64,000 bases of DNA from JAGXLC01 sp041686375 (lineage in GTDB: Bacteria; Bacteroidota; Bacteroidia; Bacteroidales; UBA12077), in contig JAWLEB010000009.1 of assembly GCA_041686375.1 (NCBI GenBank), positions 1-64,000 of the forward strand, written 5' to 3'. Below, one piece after another: positions 1-9,205 of this stretch. The first letter of the stretch is position 1. Each line of letters starts with the position of its first letter. The translations under genes were made by a program, and so were the position numbers. The notes under the pieces are model-generated. The model made no database searches. It was not told the DNA's origin and saw only the letters and a program-made list of their open reading frames with translations.

Positions 1-278
1 CATCAGGCCTTTTCAGTATGTCGGGCATAGTAATAATCTAGCAGAGTGAAAGTCTCTGTATGTGCTGAGTTGACAGGAAACATTGGTAAATGGCAAGGGA
101 GTTGCGGATGACCGCAAATCTGCAAGAAGCCATAAACAAACTTGAAGTTTTGACGAGCAAAATTTATTTACTCTGTCATCAAATTATAATAAGTTAAAAT
201 ATTAACTGAAACCACCATGTGCGATAGCATGCGTGGTGGTTTGAGAGGGCGGGAGAGTAATCCCCCTACCTACTCGAT
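1..278 (+). mobile_element. Probable group II intron remnant (internally deleted, no intron protein)
   Basis: Seen: bases 41-165 resemble the 5' domain I of bacterial group II introns (a GTGAAAGTC segment, then CAAGGG, a short GC hairpin, AATCTG, a GAAGC segment and a CAAAC-rich arm). Bases 208-242 fold into a domain V-like hairpin: lower stem ACCACCA/TGGTGGT, a 2-base CG bulge on the 3' side, upper stem TGTGC/GCATG and a GATA loop. It is followed by TGAGAGG, a G/C hairpin and the typical bacterial intron end CCTACTCGAT at 269-278. Only about 45 bases separate the domain I-like part from domain V, so domains II-IV and the reverse transcriptase are missing. The usual catalytic triad and GNRA loop are not intact, so it is probably inactive. 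The 5' end lies at or beyond the window edge. Identification rests on remembered family consensus, not an alignment. Confidence 0.5.
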
Positions 279-385
279 TATCAATAATTCATGTTAGATA
301 ATTTTAAAAGCTTAAATTTGAAAATCTTGTTCGTTATACAAGATTTAATTTAAAATATTTTGTTAAGAAAACTTATTATAGTAGG

Positions 386-919
386 ATGAGAAAGCTGAAA
401 AACAGTGAATTAAACAGATTGTCAGTTGAAGAATTTAAGCATACTGAAAAGTTTCCTGTTGTTGTTGTTTTAGACAATGTAAGGAGCTTAAATAATGTTG
501 GCTCGGTTTTTCGGAGTAGTGACGGATTTTTAGTTGAACGTATTTGTCTGTGTGGTATCACAGCCAAACCTCCTCACAGGGATATTCATAAAACTGCTCT
601 GGGAGCTACAAATTCTGTCCACTGGGAATATTTTGATACAACTGAAAAGGCTGTTAATAAATTCAGAGAGGAAGGTTATCTTATTTGTGCTGTTGAACAA
701 GCTGATAAGAGTATATACCTGACTGAGTTTGTACCGGAGAAGAAAAATAAATATGCATTAATATTCGGACATGAAGTAAGAGGTGTCCAGCAATCGATAG
801 TTGAAATGAGTGACATGTGTCTTGAAATTCCTCAATCAGGTACAAAACATTCTTTTAATATTTCAGTGAGCGCCGGAATAGTTCTTTACCATTTTTACTA
901 TCATTTTAAAACCAAGTGA
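386..919 (+). CDS. TrmH/SpoU family RNA 2'-O-methyltransferase
   Basis: A 177-residue SpoU-type (SPOUT) methyltransferase, close to the minimal catalytic domain with no N-terminal substrate-binding extension. The three family motifs are visible: motif 1 near residues 36-44 (NVGSVFRSS, with the conserved Asn and Arg), motif 2 near 127-133 (FGHEVRG) and motif 3 near 147-160 (IPQSGTKHSFNIS, then the SAM-knot helix). Family members transfer a methyl group from SAM to a ribose 2'-OH of tRNA or rRNA in the cytoplasm. The target cannot be read from sequence; a TrmL-like or TrmH-like tRNA role is possible. It is a single-gene unit, convergent with the next gene across a strong hairpin. The start ATG follows a short AGG. 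Confidence 0.85.
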   Translation: MRKLKNSELNRLSVEEFKHTEKFPVVVVLDNVRSLNNVGSVFRSSDGFLVERICLCGITAKPPHRDIHKTALGATNSVHWEYFDTTEKAVNKFREEGYLICAVEQADKSIYLTEFVPEKKNKYALIFGHEVRGVQQSIVEMSDMCLEIPQSGTKHSFNISVSAGIVLYHFYYHFKTK

Positions 920-969
920 TCAGGTGGAGGAGATAATTTAATGGTTTTTCTGATTTTCTGTTATTTATT

Positions 970-1010
970 AAGAAAAGCGCATCTCAAAATTTTTGAGATG
1001 CGCTTTTCTT
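970..1010. terminator. Bidirectional intrinsic terminator
   Basis: A perfect 20-bp inverted repeat (AAGAAAAGCGCATCTCAAAA and its complement, one unpaired base at the centre) lies between two convergent genes. The A/T-rich outer ends provide U-tracts in both directions. Confidence 0.85.
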
Positions 1011-1032
1011 AGTTTATTTAGACCGTGATTTT

Positions 1033-2742
1033 TTATTCAACGATTGACTGGAATGTTTCGTTTTCAAAGTACTCAACAAATTCCAAATCAGTTTTTGCAG
1101 TTTCTTTTAGAGATTCATCTTCTTCAACAGCAGTTCTGAGGTTTTCAAATACATCGCTTTCTTCATTATTACGTGCAGCAATAACAGCTTCCAGATAGTT
1201 TACCATTGCATCTGTAGCATCCAGTCCTGCAAGCATATTATTGGCTTTTGTAGATTCGCCACCCAATAGCATTGCAAGAGCCGTATTGAATGATTCAAAA
1301 CCTTGCATGTGATTAATTGCTGATTCGTATTCACCTTCAATAATATAAATTATACCAAGGTTGTAATCAACTTTTTCTCCTGCATTTTTTGCATCTGAGA
1401 AATAATCTTTTGCTTCCTCCATATTGCCATTTTTCATAGCAATAACACCGAGGTTGTTAAGAACCTGAGGATTACCTCCCTTAATGCTGTTTGCTTTTTC
1501 AATTGCTTCAGTCGCTTCACCTAATTTTCCTTGTTTTATTTTTACATATCCAATATTGTTGTAAGCTCTGAAACAATTGTCTTCTTTTTCTGCTGCTAGT
1601 TCAAACGCTTGTAATTGTTTGTTAAGGTCACCTTTGAATAATTTGTATCCGGCGTATAAAGCCTCTTCCATATTCAGGGTGTCAGGATTAGAAGTTATAT
1701 AATCCTTAATCTCATCATCTGAGAAACCAATTTCTTCAACGGTTACATAAAGCTCTGATCTTCTCAGTTTTGGTAGTATGTCCTCTGCCAGTACTTCCCA
1801 TGTTTTTGACATGTTTTCAAGTTCTTTTTCTCTTACTTCAGGGTCAGAATGCATGGAAAGTACGCGAAGAATTAAATCTTTATCTTCAATGTCTGATTCT
1901 TCAACCAGTTTTTTAAATCCTTCCCAATCTTCGGTTGTTCTTTTTGCTTCATATAGTTTTTCTGCATCTTCAGTGCTAACAACATCATCTAAATACTGAT
2001 TTGCAGATTTTTCTCGCCCTTCTGAAAGGTCTTCATTGAGATCCGTTGGCCCGTCTGGTGAGGCATATGCAGAAATTTCAAGACCTTTGTATTGTTTATT
2101 TTCTGCTTCTTCAACGTGCTGGACAAATTTTTCCAGGTTTTTAATGTCATCTTTGTCAAGCTCAGAATTTCTAACGTTTGATCTTTGAATTAGGTAATGT
2201 ATATCTGCCTTTTCTTTCTTTTCTTTTACTCGCTCAAAATTATCAGCATTCATTATTGGTTTAGGATCTATCTGAACCAGGTTTGGTGTAGCTTTTACAC
2301 CTTTACCAACCTTAATTTCAGGTATTTCAACTGATTCATCATCTATTGTTGCAACACCTTTTATGACAAGGTCAGAAACCCTCATGTCTTCGTTATAGTC
2401 AAAAACTCCGTCAAAAGAAACGCTTCCTCCTTCATCTTCTTCTATTACTTTGTTGTTATCTTCAACATCTTCACCCTGTAAGGTTTTAGATTCTAAAGTC
2501 TCTTCGCCACCATCATATTTCAATACTGGAGTGAATTCAACTGTAGCTTTTTTATGGAACCAGTCTGGTGGAATGGTACCATTAATACTGTACTCTACTT
2601 CTCCACCATGCATTTCTAAAACTTCTGGATCTGCAGAAAAGTCTAGTGAACCATATTCTTCTGCCATTTTATCCAGGCCTCCGCAGCTACTAAGTATTAA
2701 AGCTGCTATAAAAAAAGATGTTAAAAAATTTAATTTTTTCAT
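1033..2742 (-). CDS. Large TPR lipoprotein with OmpA-like segment
   Basis: 569-residue predicted lipoprotein. The signal peptide ends in a lipobox (LSSCGG, Cys about residue 20). Residues about 30-170 form a beta-rich, acidic N-terminal region. Residues about 180-255 resemble an OmpA-type peptidoglycan-binding fold (ISAYASPDG, then a repeated Glu/Lys helix ending near SANQYL), which is the place where OmpA proteins carry their GHTD-type motif. Residues about 370-500 are tetratricopeptide repeats (for example FRAYNNIGYVKIKQGKLGEA). The protein is very rich in Glu, Asp and Lys. I infer an outer-membrane-anchored scaffold, possibly holding peptidoglycan. The exact function is unknown. It is monocistronic, with a 424-base upstream gap. 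Confidence 0.7.
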   Translation of the reverse strand: MKKLNFLTSFFIAALILSSCGGLDKMAEEYGSLDFSADPEVLEMHGGEVEYSINGTIPPDWFHKKATVEFTPVLKYDGGEETLESKTLQGEDVEDNNKVIEEDEGGSVSFDGVFDYNEDMRVSDLVIKGVATIDDESVEIPEIKVGKGVKATPNLVQIDPKPIMNADNFERVKEKKEKADIHYLIQRSNVRNSELDKDDIKNLEKFVQHVEEAENKQYKGLEISAYASPDGPTDLNEDLSEGREKSANQYLDDVVSTEDAEKLYEAKRTTEDWEGFKKLVEESDIEDKDLILRVLSMHSDPEVREKELENMSKTWEVLAEDILPKLRRSELYVTVEEIGFSDDEIKDYITSNPDTLNMEEALYAGYKLFKGDLNKQLQAFELAAEKEDNCFRAYNNIGYVKIKQGKLGEATEAIEKANSIKGGNPQVLNNLGVIAMKNGNMEEAKDYFSDAKNAGEKVDYNLGIIYIIEGEYESAINHMQGFESFNTALAMLLGGESTKANNMLAGLDATDAMVNYLEAVIAARNNEESDVFENLRTAVEEDESLKETAKTDLEFVEYFENETFQSIVE

Positions 2743-3166
2743 AATTGCCTCTAATTATTTGTTATTATTTGGTTTTTTTAGTTATAAGCATAACTACTGC
2801 TACAAACTTAATAATGTTTTGGTTAAAATAAAAATAAATATACAAAAATTATCAATAGCAGCCATTAAAAAACGACTTGATTATACCCATGTTTATAATT
2901 TTTTTTGAAAATACATGACTTAATTAACTGATAATCAAAGTATTTATTGATAAAATCAATCTTGGTTATGTCGTACACAACAACTCGCATTCCGGTTTCC
3001 TTTTATATAAATTGAAAGTATGCATTTTGAATTTTTTGCAGATAGTTTTTATCGATATGTTTTTCGTAAGCTCTGTTTCTTTTCCTTATAGCATGAGTAA
3101 ACCAAATTCTCAGTCAATTAAGTATTATTATTTTTTTGTCAGCTATACTTTCCTTTCACAGGGAAT
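2743..3166. other. Intergenic region, no gene seen
   Basis: AT-rich gap between two minus-strand genes. The only candidate signal is a TAAGTTTG -7-like box on the minus strand (2803-2810) upstream of the TPR lipoprotein, without a convincing -33 partner. No RNA gene, repeat or coding signal was recognised. Confidence 0.4.
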
Positions 3167-5284
3167 TTAGTAGGAGGGTTTCATATCCATATTATCAAAT
3201 ATAAACGACCATTTATCAGCTTCTTCCTGATTTTTTACACTGACTGCTTTGCCGGCTCCATGTCCAGCTTTCGTCTGAATCCTTATCATTGTAGGATTGT
3301 TTCCATCATACTTTTCTTGTAAGGTTGCAATATATTTGAAGGAATGTGCCGGAACAACCCTGTCGTCATGGTCTGCTGTCATAGCTAATATGGCCGGGTA
3401 ATCGATTCCTGATTCAATATTATGCAATGGTGAATAGTTTATCAGATTCTGGAATTCAAGTGAATCTTCACTGGAGCCATACTCGTCTACCCATGCTCTG
3501 CCAATAGTGAATTTGTGAAATCTTAGCATATCCATAACTCCAACAGCGGGTATGGCTACTTCAAAAAGATCAGGTCGTTTATTTACGACTGCCCCCACGA
3601 GTAATCCTCCATTTGAACCTCCTTGAATAGCTATTTTTTCATTATTCGTGTAATTATCTTCAATAAGGTATTCTGCAGCAGCTATGAAATCATTAAACAC
3701 ATTCATCTTATTCAAACGCATTCCCTGCTTATGCCATCTTTCTCCATATTCACCACCTCCTCTGATGTTGGCTACCGCATATATTCCTCCGTTTTCTAGC
3801 CAAATCATATTATTTGAACTGAAGCTGGGTGTTAAACTTATATTAAACCCACCATATCCGTATAGCATTACAGGATTATTACCATCTTTTTTCATTCCTT
3901 TCTTATATGTTAGAAACATTGGTATTTTTGTGTCGTCTTTGCTTTCATAGAACACTTGCTCAGTAACGTAATCTTCTTGATCGAATTTCACTTCAGGTTT
4001 ATATAAAACTTCGGTTTCTTTTGAATTTAAATTGTGTTTCCAGATTTCTCTTGGTATGGTGTATGAAGAAAAGGCATAGAAGACTTCTTTGCTGTCTTGA
4101 TTGGCTGAAATAGAGTTTACGCTGCCTAATGCAGGTAAATCCAAATTATACAGATATTCTCCATCATTGGTATAGACCTTAACGTTATTTTTTGCGTCTT
4201 TTAGGTAAGAAGCAATTATTTTATCTTTACCAATCTGACATCTTTGGAGTAGATCTTCTTTTTCCGGTATTACTTCAATCCAATTACCTACGTCTCTTTT
4301 ATGAACATCAATTTTTACAACCTTATATTTAGGGGCATTATAGTTTGTATGAACAATGAGCTTGTCTCCTTCATGCCCAATAATATCGTATTCGTATTTA
4401 AATCCGGTAGTCAGTTTCACGAAATCTTTGTCTGTCTGAAGGTTTTTGATGTAGACGTTATTACCATGAGTAGACCTTGTTTCGTAAATGTACAGGTATT
4501 TTTCATCTTTTGATACATCAGTTGTATAGTTTCTTTCAGGATATTTGGGGTTTTGGAATACCAGTTCATCCTTATCTGGTGATGTTCCTAATTTGTGGTA
4601 ATATACTTTGTGATTTTTGTTTACTGCGGATAATTCTGAGCCTTCTTCCGGAGTTTCAAACTTGCTGTAGAAAAATCCATCTTTATACCAGGCAATGTTG
4701 GAAAATTTAACCCATTTGATATGATCGTCCAGTTTTTCATTTGTCTCTAAATTTTTGACAAAAACTTCCCTCCAGTCCGAGCCTCCTTTGGATATTGCAT
4801 AGGCTATATACTGTTCGTCGTTGGATACTTTATATTGCGCCAGTGAAACCGATCCGTCTTCAGACATTTTATTGGGGTCTATTACTACTTCGGGTTCTTC
4901 GTCAAGGTCTTCTGTCATGTATAGAACAGAATGGTCTTGTAGCCCTTCATTTTTAAAAAAGAAATATTTATCACCAACTTTGTTGGGTGCACTCATTCTG
5001 GGATAGTCTCTTAATTCTTCTGTTCTGTCATAAATTTTGGAGCGAAATGGAATTTGTTCAAGATAATTGAAAGTCACCTCATTCTGTGCTTCAACCCATT
5101 CTTTCACTTCCTGGGAAGTGTCATTTTCCAGCCAACGATAAGGGTCGGGCACTTCAGTTCCGAAATAAGTATCCACAGTATCTACTTTTTTGGTCTCGGG
5201 ATATTCGAAATGATGTTTTTTACATGATACAACTGTCATTACAATAAATGCAGAAAGGATCAGAAGTAAAATATTATGTTTCAT
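3167..5284 (-). CDS. Prolyl oligopeptidase (S9A), lipoprotein
   Basis: 705-residue serine peptidase of the prolyl endopeptidase family, which cleaves short peptides after proline. An N-terminal lipoprotein signal (lipobox VVSC, Cys about 21) predicts attachment in the envelope, facing the periplasm. The N-terminal YPETKKVDTVDTYFG and DPYRWLEND segments are diagnostic of the family. The middle is the seven-bladed beta-propeller. The C-terminal alpha/beta hydrolase carries YGYGGF, the nucleophile motif GGSNGG, the Asp in DHDDRV and the His in AGHGAG, so the catalytic triad is complete. Length matches the family. It is a separate transcription unit from pnp upstream, with a terminator between them. 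Confidence 0.93.
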   Translation of the reverse strand: MKHNILLLILSAFIVMTVVSCKKHHFEYPETKKVDTVDTYFGTEVPDPYRWLENDTSQEVKEWVEAQNEVTFNYLEQIPFRSKIYDRTEELRDYPRMSAPNKVGDKYFFFKNEGLQDHSVLYMTEDLDEEPEVVIDPNKMSEDGSVSLAQYKVSNDEQYIAYAISKGGSDWREVFVKNLETNEKLDDHIKWVKFSNIAWYKDGFFYSKFETPEEGSELSAVNKNHKVYYHKLGTSPDKDELVFQNPKYPERNYTTDVSKDEKYLYIYETRSTHGNNVYIKNLQTDKDFVKLTTGFKYEYDIIGHEGDKLIVHTNYNAPKYKVVKIDVHKRDVGNWIEVIPEKEDLLQRCQIGKDKIIASYLKDAKNNVKVYTNDGEYLYNLDLPALGSVNSISANQDSKEVFYAFSSYTIPREIWKHNLNSKETEVLYKPEVKFDQEDYVTEQVFYESKDDTKIPMFLTYKKGMKKDGNNPVMLYGYGGFNISLTPSFSSNNMIWLENGGIYAVANIRGGGEYGERWHKQGMRLNKMNVFNDFIAAAEYLIEDNYTNNEKIAIQGGSNGGLLVGAVVNKRPDLFEVAIPAVGVMDMLRFHKFTIGRAWVDEYGSSEDSLEFQNLINYSPLHNIESGIDYPAILAMTADHDDRVVPAHSFKYIATLQEKYDGNNPTMIRIQTKAGHGAGKAVSVKNQEEADKWSFIFDNMDMKPSY

Positions 5285-5400
5285 AACGGGTTGTTTGTAT
5301 GGTTTTAAATAATGAATGGTAAGTAAAATTAAAAAAAAATATTGAATTATGTTGAACGCGATTTTTCTTGCAATAAAACCTTACTGGTAGTTGTCTGGCA

Positions 5401-5440
5401 TAAAAAAAGCTACCTGAATATTCATGGCAGCTTTTTTTAT
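5401..5440 (-). terminator. Intrinsic terminator after pnp
   Basis: Hairpin with AGCT arms extended by A7/T7 (5402-5414 with 5426-5438, one A-C mismatch). Read on the minus strand it ends in a T-run just after the pnp stop codon. Confidence 0.75.
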
Positions 5441-5478
5441 GTTTTTCTTATTTGTGTATACTTTATTGAAAAGCCAAT

Positions 5479-7620
5479 CTATTCTGAGTTTGACTTATTT
5501 TTTTCGGGTTTTGGCAATAAAGCTTTTCTCGACAGTTTTAAGTTGCCTGTTTTTTTATCAATGTCCAGAAGTTTAACTTTTACTACTTGTCCAACTTTTA
5601 GTTCATCTTCTACATTATTGATTCTTCTCCAGTCAATCTCGGAAATATGCAGGAGGCCTTCTTTCCCTGGCAGAATTTCAACAAAAGCGCCGAAGCTAAC
5701 AATCGATTTTATTGTTCCTTCGTATACTTCACCTACTTCCGGAACCTGTATAATTGTTCTGATTTTCTCCAGGGCTTTTTCAATTTGCTCTTTGCTTTCA
5801 GCGAATACATCTACTATTCCATAATTTTCATCCTGATCAATTGTTATGGTTGTTTCCGTTTCAGCCTGAATCTCCTGTACAATCTTTCCTCCCGGTCCAA
5901 TTAATGCACCAATCATATCTCTCGGGATTTTTATCTGTTCAATTCTTGGGGTATGAGGTTTAAATTCTGTCCTTGGCTCAGATAAAGTTTCTTTCATTTT
6001 GTTAAGAATGAATAATCTGCCCTCTTTTGATTGTTCAAGGGCTTTTCCCATTATATCATAAGATAGACCGGATATTTTGATATCCATTTGACATGCTGTA
6101 ATGCCGTCTTCTGTTCCGGTAACTTTAAAGTCCATATCTCCAAGGTGGTCTTCATCACCCAGAATATCAGAGAGCACTGCATATCTCCCTTCTTCGTCCG
6201 TAATTAAGCCCATTGCGATACCAGATACTGGTTTTTTAATTTGTACCCCGGCATCCATTAGTGCTAAAGTGCCTGCACATACAGTTGCCATGGATGATGA
6301 ACCGTTTGATTCCAATATGTCTGATACTACTCTGACAGCATATGGGTTTTCATCTTCCGGTGGCATCATGCCTTTAAGTGCTCTATGCGCAAGATTACCA
6401 TGTCCTATCTCTCTTCTGCTTACACCACGTACAGGTCTTGCGTCACCAGTCGAAAATGGTGGAAAATTATAGTGGAGCACAAATTTTTCTGTTCCTTGGA
6501 CCAGCACTTCATCGATAACCTGCTCGTCCATTTTGGTTCCCAGTGTTACAGTAGTAAGAGATTGCGTCTCTCCCCTGGTAAACAATGCAGAACCATGGGC
6601 TGCCGGAAGATAATCTATTTCACATGAGATATTTCTAATTTCATCATATTTTCTTCCGTCTACACGTACTTTTTCATTGAGCATCAGTCTTCTGATTGCT
6701 TCTTTCTCAACATCATGAAAATAGGTGTCTATGAGTGAAGTATCAACCTCTTCTTCACCTTTTTCTTGTATTTGTTCTTGGATAAAAGTTTCTTTGATTT
6801 CTTCTATCGCATCAGATCTTTCGTGTTTGCTCTGATGAGTTTTTGCTGCCTCATATACCTGGTCATATGTTTTTTTATGAAGCAGTTTTTTTAAATCTTC
6901 GTCCTTTTCTTCATGCTCATATTCCCGTATTTCTATTTGCAGTTCCTCAGACATTTCTTTTTGCGCCAGGCATTGCATTTTTATTGCCTCGTGGGCAAAT
7001 TTTATAGCCTCAAGCATTACTTTTTCAGAAACTTCGTTCATTTCGCCTTCTACCATCATTACGTGTTCAAGATTGGCGCCAACCATTATGTTCATGTCAG
7101 CGTTCTCTAGTTCGGGGAAAGTAGGGTTGATTTTAAAGTGTCCATCAATTCTGGCAACACGAACTTCAGAAATGGGGCCGGTAAAAGGTATGTCTGAAAC
7201 TTCAAGTGCTGCTGATGCTGCCAAGCCGGCTAATGCATCAGGTTTTATGTCTGGATCTGCAGAAATGAGGTTGATCGTTACAAAGGTTTCTGCATGATAA
7301 TCTTCCGGAAATAAAGGCCTTAGTGCCCTGTCAACAAGTCTGGCAATAAGTATTTCATGGTCGGATGGCCTTGCTTCTCGTTTTAGGAAGCCACCGGGAA
7401 ATCTCCCGAATGATGCAAATTTTTCCCTGTATTCAACCGTCAGAGGCATAAAATCAATGTCCTCTTTAGCTTCTTTAGCAGATACTACCGTGGCAAGAAG
7501 CATGGTTCTTCCTTGTTTAACAAGCACTGAACCGTCTGCTTGTTTGGCCAGTTTACCTGTTTCAAGGGTAATTGTCCTACCTTCTCCAAGGTCTATTGTT
7601 TTTTGAAGAACTTTTGTCAT
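5479..7620 (-). CDS. pnp: Polyribonucleotide nucleotidyltransferase (PNPase)
   Basis: Phosphorolytic 3'-5' exoribonuclease of the RNA degradosome, cytoplasmic. Two RNase PH-like cores are visible: the first has FASFGRFPGGFLKREARPS and the second has RGETQSLTTVTLG, PPFSTGDARPVRGVSRREIGHG and SGSSMATVC-type core residues, joined by an alpha-helical linker. They are followed by a KH domain (IGALIGPGGKIVQEI) and an S1 domain (YEGTIKSIVSFGAFVEILPGKEG). I place the start at the ATG giving MTKVLQKT, 713 residues, the usual family length. A longer frame opens upstream only at a TTG and adds 16 non-conserved residues. It follows rpsO, a widely conserved pairing, with a terminator hairpin between them. 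Confidence 0.96.
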   Translation of the reverse strand: MTKVLQKTIDLGEGRTITLETGKLAKQADGSVLVKQGRTMLLATVVSAKEAKEDIDFMPLTVEYREKFASFGRFPGGFLKREARPSDHEILIARLVDRALRPLFPEDYHAETFVTINLISADPDIKPDALAGLAASAALEVSDIPFTGPISEVRVARIDGHFKINPTFPELENADMNIMVGANLEHVMMVEGEMNEVSEKVMLEAIKFAHEAIKMQCLAQKEMSEELQIEIREYEHEEKDEDLKKLLHKKTYDQVYEAAKTHQSKHERSDAIEEIKETFIQEQIQEKGEEEVDTSLIDTYFHDVEKEAIRRLMLNEKVRVDGRKYDEIRNISCEIDYLPAAHGSALFTRGETQSLTTVTLGTKMDEQVIDEVLVQGTEKFVLHYNFPPFSTGDARPVRGVSRREIGHGNLAHRALKGMMPPEDENPYAVRVVSDILESNGSSSMATVCAGTLALMDAGVQIKKPVSGIAMGLITDEEGRYAVLSDILGDEDHLGDMDFKVTGTEDGITACQMDIKISGLSYDIMGKALEQSKEGRLFILNKMKETLSEPRTEFKPHTPRIEQIKIPRDMIGALIGPGGKIVQEIQAETETTITIDQDENYGIVDVFAESKEQIEKALEKIRTIIQVPEVGEVYEGTIKSIVSFGAFVEILPGKEGLLHISEIDWRRINNVEDELKVGQVVKVKLLDIDKKTGNLKLSRKALLPKPEKNKSNSE

Positions 7621-7683
7621 ATAATTTTTTTTTCTGGTATTAATTTCTGGTAAGTTTATAGTAAGCAAACTATAAATAAAAGA

Positions 7684-7712
7684 AAAAAGGCAATGCCTCT
7701 GATTGCCTTTTT
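7684..7712 (-). terminator. Terminator/attenuating hairpin between rpsO and pnp
   Basis: Stem AAAAAGGCAA/TTGCCTTTTT (7684-7693 with 7703-7712) with a minus-strand T-run. It overlaps the rpsO stop codon, so readthrough could set the ratio of pnp to rpsO transcript. Confidence 0.75.
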
Positions 7713-7980
7713 ATTTACGCAAGTTAAGCTGTTTGATTACGTTTCGGTATCGTTCTACATCATTGTTTTTTAAGTAGTTAAGAAGCCTTCTTCTTTTTCC
7801 CACAAGTTTGAGTAGTGCTCTTCTTGTACTGTGATCTTTTTTATGTTTTCTAAGGTGTTCGGTAAGATCAGTAATTCGAGTTGTAAAAAGCGCTATCTGA
7901 CTTTCCGGCGAACCTGTATTGCTCTCCGAGCCTCCATATTCCTGAAAGATTTCTTTCTTTTTCTCTGTTGTTATGCTCAT
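7711..7980 (-). CDS. rpsO: 30S ribosomal protein S15
   Basis: 89 residues, the exact family length. The typical S15 signature is present: GSPESQIALFTTRITDLTEHL, then KKDHSTRRALLKLVGKRRRLLNYL. It binds 16S rRNA helices 20-22 in the central domain of the small subunit. Located immediately upstream of pnp with its own promoter (see the entry for 8034-8063). In other bacteria S15 autoregulates its mRNA. I do not see a clear binding structure in the short leader here. Confidence 0.97.
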   Translation of the reverse strand: MSITTEKKKEIFQEYGGSESNTGSPESQIALFTTRITDLTEHLRKHKKDHSTRRALLKLVGKRRRLLNYLKNNDVERYRNVIKQLNLRK

Positions 7981-8033
7981 AATCTTTACTGTTTGAATAA
8001 ATTAATCCCAATTAATAAGATGGCAAAATTATT

Positions 8034-8063
8034 TATTTTTTTTCTCTTTACAAGGTTATTTTT
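8034..8063 (-). promoter_or_regulatory. Bacteroidota-type promoter of rpsO
   Basis: On the minus strand, a TTG -33 box (8063-8061), 19-base spacer and a perfect TAnnTTTG -7 box (TAATTTTG, 8041-8034), 54 bases before the rpsO ATG. Confidence 0.65.
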
Positions 8064-8125
8064 AAAAAAGTTATAATTATTTCTTATGATTGATTGCAGT
8101 TTTCTCGTTGGGATTATTTTGCTGA

Positions 8126-9154
8126 TTATTTACCTGTAAGCTTTTGCTTGAGCATTTCTATTTGTTCATTTGTTCCTAACACGAATAATTGATCGTAGGA
8201 AGATATTTTAATATCAGGGGTAGGGTTCACAATGAAATTGTTATCTTTTGTTTTCAGGCCTATGATATTTGCACCCGTTTCTTGTCTGATAGCCCATTCT
8301 CCGATAGACTTATCTGCAAGGTCGCTAATCATTTGCTGACATGATATTTCTTCAATATACACTTCATCAGGTGTGGGTAGTATTATGTAATCCAGAAATT
8401 CTATAACGTCGGGTTGAGTAACGAGTTTTGCCATACGTTGACCGCCTATACGATCAGGCATTATGACATTGGTAGCCCCTGCGCTTTTTAGTTTTTTTAC
8501 AGAGTTAGCATCTGAAGCTCTTGTTATGATCGAAAGGCCGGGATTGTGCTCCCTGGCTGTAAGCACAACAAAGAGGTTGTTAGCGTCATTGGGTAATGCA
8601 GTAATTAGTGCTTTTGCTGTTTTTATATTAGCATTTTCCAGGGTCTCGTCATTGGTAGCATCCCCATGTATATATAAAAAGTTTGGTTTGGCCCTGATTT
8701 CATCTATTATAGTTTCATCTTTATCCACAATAACCACCTCTACCTTGTGCTTTATAAGTTCTTCAGCGGATTGCCTTCCATTTCTGCCATATCCGCATAC
8801 TATAATGTGGTTGGTTAGTTTTTGTATACGATTTCTGATTTTTGTATCCATAAAATAGTGTCTGAATATACCATCAACAATATATCTTGTCAATGTTGTT
8901 ACTGCATATGCAAATATACCAAAACTAATTACAATCAGAAAAGCAGTAAAAATTCTTCCTGCTGTAGATAATGGCTGCACTTCCTGGAAACCAACTGTTG
9001 ACATCGTAATGATTGTCATGAAAAAAGCATCGATGAAATCGTATTGTTCAATCAGAATATAGCCGATGATACCAATAATGACAATTGTAACAAGCAATAT
9101 GACTGCCAGTTTAACCGACTTAAGTCCTTCTGCTTTTAATTTTTGAATATTCAT
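8126..9154 (-). CDS. Two-TM potassium channel with RCK (TrkA-N/TrkA-C) domains
   Basis: 342 residues. Two membrane helices (about 16-34 and 65-88) flank a pore loop with selectivity filter STVGFQEV. Filters usually read TVGYG; TVGF with Gln following is a variant. Next comes a cytoplasmic RCK N-domain with a Rossmann nucleotide-binding motif (HIIVCGYGRNGRQSAEEL, about 115-130, then IVDKDE and HGDATNDETL) and a C-terminal TrkA-C domain (about 255-335). Architecture matches MthK-like or Kch-like channels, in which a tetramer is gated by ligand binding to the RCK ring. Ion selectivity is inferred. It lies at the end of a long minus-strand run of housekeeping genes. Confidence 0.88.
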   Translation of the reverse strand: MNIQKLKAEGLKSVKLAVILLVTIVIIGIIGYILIEQYDFIDAFFMTIITMSTVGFQEVQPLSTAGRIFTAFLIVISFGIFAYAVTTLTRYIVDGIFRHYFMDTKIRNRIQKLTNHIIVCGYGRNGRQSAEELIKHKVEVVIVDKDETIIDEIRAKPNFLYIHGDATNDETLENANIKTAKALITALPNDANNLFVVLTAREHNPGLSIITRASDANSVKKLKSAGATNVIMPDRIGGQRMAKLVTQPDVIEFLDYIILPTPDEVYIEEISCQQMISDLADKSIGEWAIRQETGANIIGLKTKDNNFIVNPTPDIKISSYDQLFVLGTNEQIEMLKQKLTGK

Positions 9155-9205
9155 TAAAAGTATGTTTCTTTTTCTTTATTAGATCTCGAATTTAAGAGAA
9201 ATTTT

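Noticed and set aside
2450..2908. Plus-strand 152-codon frame overlapping the TPR lipoprotein start
   Set aside because: Mostly antisense to the signal peptide region and promoter; composition is that of an antisense shadow.
5479..7668. Longer pnp start at a TTG (7668)
   Set aside because: Adds 16 non-conserved residues; ATG 7620 gives the family N-terminus.
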